DNA of 64,000 bases from Microlunatus sagamiharensis (lineage in GTDB: Bacteria; Actinomycetota; Actinomycetes; Propionibacteriales; Propionibacteriaceae), in assembly GCF_900105785.1 (NCBI RefSeq), contig NZ_LT629799.1, positions 620,001 to 684,000 of the forward strand. Reading direction: 5' to 3'. Under the pieces are notes generated by a model. It searched no databases and was not told the DNA's origin. It saw nothing but the letters and a program-made list of their open reading frames with translations. Below are positions 44,649-55,486 of this stretch, in pieces. The position numbers and the translations under genes are program-made. Each line of letters opens with the position of its first letter. Position 1 is the first letter of the stretch.

Positions 44649-46046
44649 GTGCACCTGGTCGTCGCGGTCGTGGGTGCCGGTCCGTCCGGCGTCTACGCCG
44701 CGGAGGCGCTGACCCGCCGGTCCCGGTCCGAGGACCTCGACGTGCGCGTCGCGGTCCTCGACCGGCTCCCGGTGCCCTTCGGCCTCGTGCGCTACGGCGT
44801 GGCGCCCGACCACCCCTCGATCCGCTCGATCCGCGGCACGCTCGAGCGCACCCTCGACGCGGCCGGCGTCACCTTCTACGGCGACGTCCAGGTCGGTCGT
44901 GACCTGAGCGTCGAGGAGCTCCGGGCGAGCGTGGACGCGGTCGTCTACGCGTACGGCGCCGGCAGCGACCGCCGCCTCGGCATCCCCGGGGAGGACCTGC
45001 CCGGCAGCGTCGCGGCACCCGAGCTGGTGACCTGGTACACCGGGCACCCCGACGTCCACCCCGACGACGGGAGCGCCGCAGCCGGGCACCCCTGGGTGCC
45101 GGGCCTGCTCTCCACGGCGCGCGAGGTCGTCGTCGTGGGCGCCGGCAACGTCGCGCTCGACGTCGTGCGGGTGCTCGTCCGCGGCGTCGACGAGCTGGCG
45201 GCCACCGACATGCCCGACGAGGTCCTCGCCGCGCTGGGCTCCCGCACCGTCACCGACGTGCACGTGCTCGCCCGGCGGGGGCCCGCGTACACGGCCTTCA
45301 CGACCAAGGAGCTGCGCGAGCTCGGGGAGCTCGACGACCTCGACGTCGTGCTCGACCCGGCCGACCTGGTCCTCGACGAGTCGAGCCGGCTCGTCGCCGA
45401 GACCGACCGGGTCGCCGCGCGCAACCTCGCCGTGATGGCCGAGTGGGCGCAGCGCCCGACCGGCGGGGCGCGGCACCGCGTGCACCTGCACTTCTGGACC
45501 AGCCCGCTCGGGGTGGCCGGGACCGACCGGGTCGAGGGCGTGCAGGTGACGCGCTCGGCGATCGACGCCGAGGGCCTCGTCCGCCCCGTCGGGGACGCCT
45601 GGACGATTCCGGCGCAGCTCGTGGTCCGCGCCGTCGGCTACCGCGGCCTGCGGCTCGCGGGCGTCCCGTACGACGAGCGGACCGGGCGGATCCCGCACTC
45701 CGAGGGCCGGGTGATCCGCGACGGCGCCTTCTCGACGGGGGAGTACGTGACGGGCTGGATCAAGCGCGGCCCGACCGGCGTGATCGGCACGAACCGCTCC
45801 GACGCGGTCGAGACCGTCGCGTCGCTGCTCGACGACGTGGAGGTGGGGACGCTGCAGCCGTCGGCGTCGCCGGAGGCGTTGTCGGGGCTGCTCGCCGGGC
45901 GCGGCCTGCACCCGCTCGGCATGCCCGAGTGGCACCGCATCGACGCGGCCGAGATCGCGCGCGGCCAGGAGCACGGTCGCCCGCGCACCACGCTCGCCCA
46001 CCGGGGAGAGCTGCTCGCCGCGGCCGACGAGCAGCCACCGGGCTGA
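44649..46046 (+). CDS. FprA-like ferredoxin/adrenodoxin-NADP reductase
   Basis: A 465-aa flavoenzyme. FAD-binding AVVGAGPSGVYAAEAL is near residue 6, then PVPFGLVRYGVAPDHP near 40, and the NADP-binding VVVVGAGNVALDVVRVL near 158. These mark the mycobacterial FprA/adrenodoxin reductase type, which passes electrons from NADPH to ferredoxins, for example for cytochrome P450s. The C-terminal GYVTGWIKRGPTGVIGTN-type block is present. GTG 44649 touches GGAG directly, so its ribosome-binding site is unusually close; it starts only 17 nt after rne and may be co-transcribed. Confidence 0.92.
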   Translation: MHLVVAVVGAGPSGVYAAEALTRRSRSEDLDVRVAVLDRLPVPFGLVRYGVAPDHPSIRSIRGTLERTLDAAGVTFYGDVQVGRDLSVEELRASVDAVVYAYGAGSDRRLGIPGEDLPGSVAAPELVTWYTGHPDVHPDDGSAAAGHPWVPGLLSTAREVVVVGAGNVALDVVRVLVRGVDELAATDMPDEVLAALGSRTVTDVHVLARRGPAYTAFTTKELRELGELDDLDVVLDPADLVLDESSRLVAETDRVAARNLAVMAEWAQRPTGGARHRVHLHFWTSPLGVAGTDRVEGVQVTRSAIDAEGLVRPVGDAWTIPAQLVVRAVGYRGLRLAGVPYDERTGRIPHSEGRVIRDGAFSTGEYVTGWIKRGPTGVIGTNRSDAVETVASLLDDVEVGTLQPSASPEALSGLLAGRGLHPLGMPEWHRIDAAEIARGQEHGRPRTTLAHRGELLAAADEQPPG

Positions 46047-46058
46047 CGCGGCGGCGCC

Positions 46059-47080
46059 TCAGCGGGAGGCCGGGGCCGTCGAGGCGCGGACGACCAGGCT
46101 CGACGCGAGCCGTGAGTCGGGGGCGACCTCGCGGTCCTCGAGCAGGGCGAGCACGGTCGTGAGCGCCTCGGTGCCGAGCCGGTGGAAGTCCTGCCGCACC
46201 GTGGTCAGCGGCGGGGCGAAGTGGGCGGCCTCGGGATGTCGTCGAAGCCGACCACGCTGACGTCGTCCGGGACGCGGATCCCCAGCTCGGAGAGCGCGTG
46301 GACGCACCCGAGCGCCATCTGGTCGTTCGCGACGAACAGCGCGGTGAGCGTCGGGCGCTGGCGCGCCAGCACCTGACCGATGCGGTAGCCGGACCCCGGC
46401 GTCCAGTCGCCCTCGAGGGGAGGTCGCGCGACGAGCCCGTGCTCGGCCATGGCGTCGCGCCAGCCGCGGGTGCGCTCGGTCGCGTCCATCGCGTCGACCG
46501 GTCCGGCCACGTGGGCGATCTCGCGGTGGCCGAGACCGATCAGGTGCTCCGTCGCGGTCCGTGCGCCCGCGTGCTGGTCGATCGAGAGGGAGGGGTGCGT
46601 CGTGCGTCCGCCGGACTCGACGACGACCACGGGGACCCGGAGGTTGAGCGCGGCGACGGCGTCGAGGGTGCGCACGCGCGAGGCGACCACCACGAGCGCC
46701 TCCACGTGCTGGGCCAGCACGAGGTCCACCGCCGCGCGGATCGACTCGGGCTCGGTGTCGGCGGCCGTCGCGAGGGGGGTGGAGTAGTCGGCGGCCCGGG
46801 CGGCGGAGAGCAGCCCGAGGACGGTGCTCGTGGGCCCGTAGTCGGACGAACCGGTCGTGATCAGCCCGATGCTGCGCGACCGTCCGCCGACCATCGCCCG
46901 TGCGGCCGCGTTGGGCCGGTAGCCGAGCTGGTCGACCGCGAGCCGAACGCGTTCGCGGGTGCTGGCCCGGACGCTGACGTGGTTGTTGATCACGCGCGAG
47001 ACGGTCTGGTGGGAGACGCCGGCGAGCCGGGCGACGTCGAAGATCGTCGGGGACGACACCCGGGCGTCGGTGCGCGCCAT
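46059..47080 (-). pseudogene. LacI family regulator of the arabinose locus, frameshifted
   Basis: The first frame (47080 to about 46232) has the LacI helix-turn-helix IFDVARLAGVSHQTVSRVIN and most of the sugar-binding domain, through VSVVGFDDIP. It then shifts to nonsense and stops at 46205. The minus-strand frame one step over continues the protein exactly where expected: EAAHFAPPLTTVRQDFHRLG through to a stop at 46059. One missing base near 46232-46234, in a GGG run, explains it. The intact product would be about 340 aa. It may be a true mutation or an assembly error. The paired operators and divergent araD show its target. Confidence 0.85.
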
Positions 47081-47119
47081 GCTGCCCCCTCCCGACGACC
47101 GCCCTGGTCGATGCGCCTG

Positions 47120-47137
47120 GATGTTATCGCAAACATC
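47120..47137. promoter_or_regulatory. LacI-type operator O1, arabinose locus
   Basis: GATGTTATCGCAAACATC is an 18-bp imperfect palindrome, 40 bp upstream of the regulator gene. It shares ATGTTATCGC with operator O2, whose centre lies 89 bp away, which would allow repression by looping. Confidence 0.75.
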
Positions 47138-47185
47138 CGGTGTACCCTCGTCCGGCGCCGGGCAGGAGCGGTCGGGCCAGCCGAC

Positions 47186-47214
47186 TTGACACCGTTCCCG
47201 CGCGGTGTCATGTT
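47186..47214 (+). promoter_or_regulatory. Promoter of the arabinose operon
   Basis: TTGACA (47186-47191), a 17-nt spacer and CATGTT (47209-47214) form a sigma-70-type promoter. The spacer lies within a 7-bp inverted repeat GACACCG/CGGTGTC (47188-47209). The -10 overlaps operator O2. Confidence 0.65.
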
Positions 47215-47225
47215 ATCGCTCACAT
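47210..47225. promoter_or_regulatory. LacI-type operator O2, arabinose locus
   Basis: ATGTTATCGCTCACAT is a 16-bp palindrome with central mismatches, matching the general LacI/GalR operator pattern. It overlaps the -10 box of the araD promoter, so bound repressor would block transcription. Confidence 0.78.
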
Positions 47226-47298
47226 CGACGTCGATGCCGAGGGTGACGACGGTCGAGCGGGCCCACGGCAAGCAGGACGAGCAGCAGGAGACGTCGAG

Positions 47299-48018
47299 AT
47301 GGTGCAGGTGCAGAGCAGCGCGCCGACCGCAGGTGGAGCGTCGGGCGTCGGACCCGAGGCCCGTGCGGCGGTCGACGCCGCCCGTGCCGAGGTCGCGGCG
47401 CTGCACGCCGAGCTGCCGCGCAACGAGCTGGTCGTGTGGACCGCGGGCAACGTGTCCGCGCGCGTCCCCGGCCACGACCTGCTGGTGATCAAGCCGTCCG
47501 GCGTCGGCTACGACGACCTCACCCCCGAGAACATGGTCGTCTGCGACCTCGAGGGCCGCCTCGTCGAGGGGGAGCGCTCCCCGTCCTCCGACACCGCCGC
47601 CCACGCCTACGTCTACGCGCACATGCCCGAGGTCCACGGCGTCGTGCACACCCACTCGACCTACGCGACGGCGTGGGCCGCGCGCGGCGAGGCCATCCCC
47701 TGCGTGCTGACGATGATGGCCGACGAGTTCGGCGGCGAGGTGCCGATCGGGCCATTCGCGATCATCGGCGACGACTCCATCGGGCGGGGGATCGTGGACA
47801 CCCTCCGCGGGCACCGCTCCAAGGCCGTGCTCATGCAGAACCACGGGCCCTTCACGATCGGCGCGTCGGCGAAGGCGGCGGTCAAGGCCGCCGTGCTGGT
47901 CGAGGAGGTCGCCCGCACGGTGCACGTGTCGCGCCAGCTCGGCGACCCGCTGCCCATCGAGCAGTCCAAGATCGACGCCCTCTACGACCGCTACCAGAAC
48001 GTCTACGGCCAGCGCTGA
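47299..48018 (+). CDS. araD: L-ribulose-5-phosphate 4-epimerase
   Basis: A 239-aa class II aldolase-fold enzyme that converts L-ribulose 5-phosphate to D-xylulose 5-phosphate, the last step of arabinose entry into the pentose phosphate pathway. Phosphate binding is GNVSAR near residue 50 and [10 protein letters not shown] near 65. Zinc ligands are His in [14 protein letters not shown] near 116 and in [10 protein letters not shown] near 180. The N-terminus has about 20 extra Ala/Gly-rich residues. ATG 47299 follows AGGAG; it is the first gene of the arabinose operon. Confidence 0.93.
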   Translation: MVQVQSSAPTAGGASGVGPEARAAVDAARAEVAALHAELPRNELVVWTAGNVSARVPGHDLLVIKPSGVGYDDLTPENMVVCDLEGRLVEGERSPSSDTAAHAYVYAHMPEVHGVVHTHSTYATAWAARGEAIPCVLTMMADEFGGEVPIGPFAIIGDDSIGRGIVDTLRGHRSKAVLMQNHGPFTIGASAKAAVKAAVLVEEVARTVHVSRQLGDPLPIEQSKIDALYDRYQNVYGQR

Positions 48019-48082
48019 GCCTCGGCCCGCCGACAGCCCGACCCGGTCCCCACCACCGCACGAACCCCTCCAAGGAGCACCG

Positions 48083-49606
48083 TTGCCCGCCCCCTCGTCC
48101 ACGTCCGCCCCCGTCGTCTGGTTCCTCACCGGCAGCCAGGGCCTCTACGGCCCCGAGATCGTCGCGCAGGTCGAGCAGCAGTCGCAGGAGGTCGTGCGCC
48201 AGCTGAACGAGTCGGGCGCGCTCCCGGTCCGGGTCGAGTGGAAGCCGGTGCTCACCGACTCGGGCTCGATCCACCGCACCGTCCTCGCCGCCAACGCCGA
48301 CCCCGACTGCGTCGGGCTCGTGGCGTGGATGCACACCTTCTCCCCGGCGAAGATGTGGATCACCGGCCTCGACGCCCTGCAGACCCCGTTGCTGCACCTG
48401 CACACGCAGGCCAACGAGTCGCTGCCGTGGTCCGAGATCGACATGGACTTCATGAACCTCAACCAGGCCGCCCACGGCGACCGGGAGTTCGGCTACGTCC
48501 AGACCCGCCTCGGCGTGCGCCGCAAGACCGTCGTCGGCCACGTGCGCAACCCCGACGTGCAGCGCAAGGTCGCCGACTGGCAGCGCGCCGCCCTCGGCGT
48601 CGCCGCCGTGCGCTCGCTCAAGCTGGCCCGCTTCGGCGACAACATGCGCGACGTCGCCGTCACCGAGGGCGACAAGGTCGAGGCCGAGCGCGTCTTCGGG
48701 GTCTCGGTCAACGCGTACGGGGTGAACGCCCTGGTCGCGGCGGTCGACGAGGCCAGCGACGCCGAGGTCGACCAGCTCGTGCAGGCGTACGGCGACGAGT
48801 ACGAGATCGCCCCCGAGCTGCTCCCGGGCGGGGACCGCCACGAGTCGCTGCGCTACGGCGCGCGCATCGAGGCCGGCATGCGCAACTTCCTCACCGCCGG
48901 CGGCTTCGGCGCCTTCGTGACCAACTTCGAGGACCTCGGCGGGCTGCGCCAGCTCCCCGGCCTCGCCGTGCAGCGGCTGATGGCCGAGGGCTACGGCTTC
49001 GGCGGCGAGGGCGACTGGAAGACCTCGGTCATGCTGCACACGATGAAGGCCATGGCCGGCGGCGCGGTGCCCGCGACCGGGGGCACGTCCTTCATGGAGG
49101 ACTACACCTACCACCTGGCCCCGGGGACGCAGAAGATCCTCGGCTCGCACATGCTCGAGGTCTGCCCGAGCATCGCGGCGGCCAAGCCGCGCGTGGAGAT
49201 CCACCCGCTGGGCATCGGCGACCGCGAGGACCCGGTCCGCCTGGTCTTCGACGCCGCGGCCGGCCCGGCCGTGGTGGTCGGCATCTGCGACCTCGGAGAC
49301 CGTTTCCGCCTCGTGCTCAACGAGATCGACGTGACGGCTCCCGACGAGCCGCTGCCGAAGCTGCCCGTCGCCCGCGCGGTCTGGGAGCCCAAGCCCGACC
49401 TGCCGACCTCGGCCGAGTGCTGGATCATGGCCGGCGGCCCGCACCACAGCGTGCTGTCCCTCGCCGTCGGCACCGCGGTGATGGACGACTTCGCCGAGGC
49501 CCTCGGCGTCGAGCTCGTCGTCATCGACGGCGAGACCAGCCCCCGCCGGTTCCGCGACGAGCTGCGCTGGAACAACGCCTACCACCGCCTCGCGGCGGGC
49601 TTCTGA
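48083..49606 (+). CDS. araA: L-arabinose isomerase
   Basis: A 507-aa enzyme that converts L-arabinose to L-ribulose. Recognisable blocks are [17 protein letters not shown] near residue 11, [17 protein letters not shown] near 76, and [12 protein letters not shown] near 112. The metal and catalytic region [18 protein letters not shown] near 310 and [11 protein letters not shown] near 337 follow. The start is TTG 48083, 5 nt after AAGGAG; the in-frame upstream region offers nothing better. It lies 64 bp after araD in the same operon. Confidence 0.97.
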   Translation: MPAPSSTSAPVVWFLTGSQGLYGPEIVAQVEQQSQEVVRQLNESGALPVRVEWKPVLTDSGSIHRTVLAANADPDCVGLVAWMHTFSPAKMWITGLDALQTPLLHLHTQANESLPWSEIDMDFMNLNQAAHGDREFGYVQTRLGVRRKTVVGHVRNPDVQRKVADWQRAALGVAAVRSLKLARFGDNMRDVAVTEGDKVEAERVFGVSVNAYGVNALVAAVDEASDAEVDQLVQAYGDEYEIAPELLPGGDRHESLRYGARIEAGMRNFLTAGGFGAFVTNFEDLGGLRQLPGLAVQRLMAEGYGFGGEGDWKTSVMLHTMKAMAGGAVPATGGTSFMEDYTYHLAPGTQKILGSHMLEVCPSIAAAKPRVEIHPLGIGDREDPVRLVFDAAAGPAVVVGICDLGDRFRLVLNEIDVTAPDEPLPKLPVARAVWEPKPDLPTSAECWIMAGGPHHSVLSLAVGTAVMDDFAEALGVELVVIDGETSPRRFRDELRWNNAYHRLAAGF

Positions 49607-49612
49607 GCACGA

Positions 49613-49634
49613 CGGCGCCGCACCAGCGGCGCCG
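49613..49634 (+). other. Hairpin between araA and the binding-protein gene
   Basis: CGGCGCCGC-ACCA-GCGGCGCCG is a 9-bp perfect stem with a 4-nt loop, 6 nt after the araA stop. It may terminate part of the transcript or protect the downstream message. Confidence 0.55.
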
Positions 49635-49673
49635 CCGGCACCACCCAGGGAAAACACGGAAGGAACCTCAGAG

Positions 49674-50807
49674 ATGAGTGCACGCAAGTTCATGGCGATC
49701 GCGGCCGCCACGGCCGCCTTCGCGCTGACCGCCGCCGGGTGCGGCGGCGGCCGCGCCGGCGTCGAGGGCGCGGGCGACACCCCGGCCGCCGGCTCCAACA
49801 AGGGCGCCCTCATCGGCGTCGCGATGCCGACGAAGACCTCCGAGCGCTGGATCGACGACGGCGACAACGTCAAGGCCAAGCTCGAGTCCCTCGGCTACAA
49901 GGTCGACCTGCAGTACGCCAACGACTCCGTCCCGCAGCAGCAGCAGCAGATCGAGTCGATGCTGAACAACGGCGCCAAGGCCCTCATCGTGGCCTCGATC
50001 GACGGCACCGCGCTGACCCAGCAGCTGGCCGACGCCAGCGGCGACAACGTCAAGGTCATCGCCTACGACCGCCTGATCAACGGTTCGCCGAACGTCGACT
50101 ACTACGTCACCTTCGACAACGAGAAGGTCGGCGTCCAGCAGGGCACCTCGCTCCTCACCGGTCTCGGCATCCTCGGCGCCGACGGCAAGGAGACCGGCGA
50201 GAAGGGCCCGTTCAACATCGAGCTCTTCGCCGGCAGCCCGGACGACAACAACGCGCAGTTCTTCTTCAAGGGTGCGATGAGCGTCGTCCAGCCCTACATC
50301 GACAACGGCACCCTGAAGGTCGTCTCGGGCCAGACCGACTTCAGCCAGGTCGCCATCCAGCAGTGGAAGCTCGAGACCGCGCAGGCCCGCATGGAGAACC
50401 TGCTCAACAAGTCGTACGCCTCCGGCACCAAGCTCGACGGCGTCCTCTCGCCGTACGACGGCCTCTCGCGCGGCATCCTGAACGCGACCAAGGCCGCGGG
50501 CATCCCCAACCCGGTGGTGACCGGCCAGGACGCCGAGAAGCCCTCGGACAAGCTGATCCTCGACGGCGTGCAGTACTCGACGATCTTCAAGGACACCCGC
50601 AAGCTCGGTGACACCGCCGCCTCGATGGTCGACGACGTGCTGAACGGTCGTACGCCGGAGACCAACGACACGACGACCTACGACAACAAGGTCAAGGTCG
50701 TCCCGGCCTACCTGCACCAGCCGGTCGTGGTGACCAAGGACAACCTCATGAAGGAGGTCGTCGATACCGGCTACTACACCAAGGACGAGGTCGAGAAGGG
50801 CGAGTAG
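49674..50807 (+). CDS. ChvE-type multiple-monosaccharide ABC transporter, substrate-binding lipoprotein
   Basis: A 377-aa exported lipoprotein. A basic N-terminus and hydrophobic helix end in the lipobox LTAAGC, with the lipidated Cys at residue 23. The two-lobed sugar-binding fold follows: IGVAMPTKTSERWIDDG near 47, VIAYDRLINGSPNVDYYVTF near 125, and GSPDDNNAQFFFKGAM near 186. It most resembles ChvE, which binds arabinose, xylose or galactose. The ATPase and permease genes follow, and the enzymes before it make L-arabinose the likely ligand. Confidence 0.93.
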   Translation: MSARKFMAIAAATAAFALTAAGCGGGRAGVEGAGDTPAAGSNKGALIGVAMPTKTSERWIDDGDNVKAKLESLGYKVDLQYANDSVPQQQQQIESMLNNGAKALIVASIDGTALTQQLADASGDNVKVIAYDRLINGSPNVDYYVTFDNEKVGVQQGTSLLTGLGILGADGKETGEKGPFNIELFAGSPDDNNAQFFFKGAMSVVQPYIDNGTLKVVSGQTDFSQVAIQQWKLETAQARMENLLNKSYASGTKLDGVLSPYDGLSRGILNATKAAGIPNPVVTGQDAEKPSDKLILDGVQYSTIFKDTRKLGDTAASMVDDVLNGRTPETNDTTTYDNKVKVVPAYLHQPVVVTKDNLMKEVVDTGYYTKDEVEKGE

Positions 50808-50898
50808 TCCTCCTTCCCGGGGGCTCGGGGGTCGTCCCCCGCACGATGTGAAGAGCCCTCTCGCCTGACTCGACACCCGCCCTCGGACGGGTGACGTG

Positions 50899-50938
50899 AC
50901 CGGCGTCCGGGGTCCGTCCGGGGACCCCGGACGCCGGT
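50899..50938 (+). other. 17-bp intercistronic hairpin
   Basis: Perfect 17-bp arms (ACCGGCGTCCGGGGTCC, 50899-50915, and its complement at 50922-50938) close a 6-nt loop. It lies in the 209-bp gap between the binding-protein and ATPase genes. Such structures can leave a stable binding-protein mRNA and reduce read-through, giving excess binding protein over transporter. That role is inferred. Confidence 0.7.
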
Positions 50939-51016
50939 CCACCCCCAGCAGCACGCACCACCCGCCGCGGAGCACCAGCGCGGCAGCACCGAAGCAGCAC
51001 CGAGGAGTCGAGCGAC

Positions 51017-52561
<1,545 letters not shown>

Positions 52562-52565
52562 CGGC

Positions 52566-53813
52566 ATGTCCGCGTCCACCGAGACCCTCACGACCGACCC
52601 GCCGCCGATCGTCCCGCCCAACCCCGAGCCCCAGGGCGCGGGCCTCGGGGCGCTGCTCAGCGGCCGGCTCCGCCAGGTCGGCATCTTCCTGGCCCTGATC
52701 GCCATCGTGATCCTGTTCCAGGTCCTCACCGGCGGCACCCTGCTCACGCCGCGCAACGTCAGCAGCATCGTCGGGCAGAACGCCTACGTCCTGATCCTCG
52801 CCATCGGCATGGTGATGATCATCATCGCCGGGCACATCGACCTGTCGGTCGGCTCGGTCGTCGCCTTCGTCGGCGCGATCAGCGGCATCTTCATCGTCAA
52901 CTGGGGCTGGCCCTGGTGGATCGGCGTGATCGCGGCCGTCCTGGTCGGCGGCCTGATCGGCGCGTGGCAGGGCTTCTGGATCGCCTACGTCGGCATCCCG
53001 GCCTTCATCGTCACCCTCGCCGGCATGCTGACATTCCGCGGGCTGACGCAGATGGTGCTGCAGAACGTCCCGATCACGCCGTTCCCGGACTCCTACGTCG
53101 CCATCGGTTCGGGCTACCTGCCCGACCTCGGCGGCGGCACCTCGGCCTTCGAGCCGCTGACCCTGGTGCTCGGCATCCTGGCCACGATCGGTCTCGTCGG
53201 CACGCAGGTCCGTGAGCGGGCCAAGCGGGTCAAGCTCGGCCTGGAGGACGAGCCCCGCTCGTGGTTCCTCGCCCAGGCGATCTTCACCGCCGTCTTCATC
53301 CTGGCGATCACCTTCACCCTCGCCAGCTACCGCGGCACCCCGATCGTGCTGGTCATCCTCGCCGCGCTGATCCTGATCTACACCGCCGTGATGAACCAGT
53401 TCGTCTTCGGGCGCCACATCTACGCCCGGGGCGGCAACCTGCACGCCGCGCAGCTCTCCGGCGTCGACACCAAGAAGGTCGACTTCGCGCTGTTCGTGAA
53501 CATGGGCCTGCTGGCGGGCATCGCCGGCATCGCCTTCACCGCGCGCAGCAACTCGGCGCTGCCCGGCGCCGGCACCGGCTTCGAGCTCGACGCCATCGCG
53601 GCCGCCTTCATCGGTGGTGCGGCGGTGACCGGCGGCATCGGCACGGTGACGGGGGCCATCATCGGCGGTCTGATCATGGGCGTGCTCAACAACGGCATGT
53701 CCCTGCTCGGCCTCGGCACCGAGGTGCAGTCCTTCATCAAGGGCTTCGTCCTGCTGCTCGCCGTGGCCTTCGACATTTTCAACAAGCGCCGCGCGGCGAA
53801 CGCGTCCAAGTAG
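52566..53813 (+). CDS. mmsB: Multiple-monosaccharide ABC transporter, permease (MmsB/GguB type)
   Basis: A 415-aa membrane protein with about ten hydrophobic helices. Conserved blocks are VMIIIAGHIDLSVGSVVAF near residue 80, YVGIPAFIVTLAGMLTFRGL near 140, and GAAVTGGIGTVTGAIIGGLI near 353. It starts 4 nt after the ATPase gene, so the two are translationally linked, and forms the channel of the sugar importer. Confidence 0.95.
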   Translation: MSASTETLTTDPPPIVPPNPEPQGAGLGALLSGRLRQVGIFLALIAIVILFQVLTGGTLLTPRNVSSIVGQNAYVLILAIGMVMIIIAGHIDLSVGSVVAFVGAISGIFIVNWGWPWWIGVIAAVLVGGLIGAWQGFWIAYVGIPAFIVTLAGMLTFRGLTQMVLQNVPITPFPDSYVAIGSGYLPDLGGGTSAFEPLTLVLGILATIGLVGTQVRERAKRVKLGLEDEPRSWFLAQAIFTAVFILAITFTLASYRGTPIVLVILAALILIYTAVMNQFVFGRHIYARGGNLHAAQLSGVDTKKVDFALFVNMGLLAGIAGIAFTARSNSALPGAGTGFELDAIAAAFIGGAAVTGGIGTVTGAIIGGLIMGVLNNGMSLLGLGTEVQSFIKGFVLLLAVAFDIFNKRRAANASK

Positions 53814-53847
53814 AGATCGTCCACCGAGGAACTAGGGGGAGCAGCTC

Positions 53848-55428
53848 GTGACCATCGACCTGGACCGGTGCGCGCTCGGCGTCGAGCTCGGCTCGACGAG
53901 GATCAAGGCGGTCCTCGTCGACGGCGAGAACGCGCCGGTCGCGGTCGGTGGGCACGACTGGGAGAACTCCTTCACCGACCGCCTGTGGACCTACCCGCTC
54001 GGGTCGGCGTGGGAGGGTCTGCAGGCGGCGGTGGGCGAGCTGGCCGCCGACCTCCGCGACCGCCACGACGTGGCGCTCGACCGGATCGGGGCGCTCGGCG
54101 TCTCGGCGATGATGCACGGCTACCTGGCCTTCGACGCCGACGGCGAGCTGCTCGTGCCGTTCCGCACCTGGCGCAACACCAACACCGGTCGTGCGTCGGA
54201 GGAGCTCAGCACGCTCTTCGGGCAGAACGTCCCGCACCGCTGGAGCGTCGCGCACCTCTACCAGGCGCTGCTCGACCACGAGGAGCACGTCGGGCGGGTC
54301 GCGTACGTGACGACCCTCGCCGGCTACGTGCACTGGCGGCTGACCGGCGAGAAGGTCATCGGGGTCGGCGACGCCAGCGGGATGTTCCCGATCGACCCGG
54401 CCACGCACGGCTACGACGAGCGGATGCTGGCGCAGTTCGACGAGCTCGCCGGCCCGCTCGGGCTCGGGGCACCGCTGGTCGAGCTGCTGCCGCGGGTGCT
54501 GAGCGCCGGTGACCACGCCGGTTCGCTGACGTCGGACGGGGCGGCGCTGCTCGACCCCAGCGGCGCGCTGGGCGCGGGCGTCCCGCTCTGCCCGCCCGAG
54601 GGCGACGCCGGCACCGGCATGGTCGCCACCAACTCGGTGGCCGCGCGCACGGGCAACGTCAGCGCCGGCACCAGCATCTTCGCGATGGTCGTGCTCGACC
54701 GCGGCCTCAGCCGCCCGCACCGCGAGCTCGACCTCGTCACCACCCCCGCCGGCGACCCGGTGGCGATGGTCCACTGCAACAACGGCGCCAGCGAGCTCGC
54801 GGCCTGGGTGTCGCTGTTCCGGGAGTTCGCCGGGGCCGCCGGCAGCCCGGTGCCGAGCGCGACCGCGTACGAGGCCCTGTTCGGGGCGGCGCTGGAGGGC
54901 GAGGCCGACGGCGGGGGACTGGTCGCCTACAACTACCTCGCCGGTGAGCCGATCACCGAGACCGAGGAGGGCCGCCCGCTGTTCGTGCGGACGCCGGGCA
55001 GCAGCCTGCGCCTCGGCACCTTCATGCGCACCCAGCTCTACAGCGCCTTCGCGACGCTGCGGGTCGGCATGGACGTGCTGCAGCACGACGAGGACGTGGC
55101 GATCGACGCCATGTTCGCCCACGGCGGCGTCTTCAAGACCGCCGGCGTCGCGCAGCGCTTCCTGGCCGCGGCCGTCCGCGTCCCCGTCGCCGTGGGCGAC
55201 GTGGCGGGCGAGGGCGGGGCCTGGGGGATCGCGGTGCTGGCCGCCTACCTGCGCGACAAGCAGGACGGCCAGAGCCTGGCCGCCTACCTCGACGATGTGG
55301 TCTTCGCCGACGCCTCGCTGAGCACGGTCGAGCCCGACCCGGGCGACGTCGCCGGCTTCGACGCCTTCATGGAGCGCTGGACCGGCGCACTCGACGTGCA
55401 GCGCGCCGCGGTCGAGCACCTGCGCTGA
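53848..55428 (+). CDS. FGGY-family carbohydrate kinase, probable L-ribulokinase of non-AraB type
   Basis: A 526-aa sugar kinase of the FGGY fold. LGVELGSTRIKAVLVDGE near residue 9 binds phosphate, GVSAMMHGYLAF near 88 and WRNTNTGRASEEL near 108 bind sugar, and GNVSAGTSIFAMV near 270 and FAHGGVFKTAGVAQRFL near 422 complete the ATP site. It is closer in style to xylulokinase-like proteins than to classical AraB. The operon otherwise lacks the kinase between AraA and AraD, so ribulokinase activity is the simplest inference. GTG 53848 has AGGGGGAG upstream. Confidence 0.88.
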   Translation: MTIDLDRCALGVELGSTRIKAVLVDGENAPVAVGGHDWENSFTDRLWTYPLGSAWEGLQAAVGELAADLRDRHDVALDRIGALGVSAMMHGYLAFDADGELLVPFRTWRNTNTGRASEELSTLFGQNVPHRWSVAHLYQALLDHEEHVGRVAYVTTLAGYVHWRLTGEKVIGVGDASGMFPIDPATHGYDERMLAQFDELAGPLGLGAPLVELLPRVLSAGDHAGSLTSDGAALLDPSGALGAGVPLCPPEGDAGTGMVATNSVAARTGNVSAGTSIFAMVVLDRGLSRPHRELDLVTTPAGDPVAMVHCNNGASELAAWVSLFREFAGAAGSPVPSATAYEALFGAALEGEADGGGLVAYNYLAGEPITETEEGRPLFVRTPGSSLRLGTFMRTQLYSAFATLRVGMDVLQHDEDVAIDAMFAHGGVFKTAGVAQRFLAAAVRVPVAVGDVAGEGGAWGIAVLAAYLRDKQDGQSLAAYLDDVVFADASLSTVEPDPGDVAGFDAFMERWTGALDVQRAAVEHLR

Positions 55429-55443
55429 GCGCGTCCACGCATC

Positions 55444-55466
55444 CGCCAGCCCCGCGCGGGCTGGTG
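55444..55466 (+). terminator. Terminator of the arabinose operon
   Basis: CCAGCCC-CGCGC-GGGCTGG with two further flanking pairs forms a 9-bp stem 16 nt after the kinase stop. The BLUF promoter begins directly behind it. Confidence 0.65.
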
Positions 55467-55474
55467 GTGGCTCG

Positions 55475-55480
55475 TAGGAT
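55475..55480 (+). promoter_or_regulatory. -10 box of the BLUF gene (leaderless)
   Basis: TAGGAT ends 6 nt before the GTG at 55487, and no Shine-Dalgarno separates them. Confidence 0.55.
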
Positions 55481-55486
55481 CTGGCG

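Noticed and set aside
47140-47298. Extended N-terminus of araD from the upstream open frame
   Set aside because: These codons run through the promoter and operator O2, and ATG 47299 has its own AGGAG.
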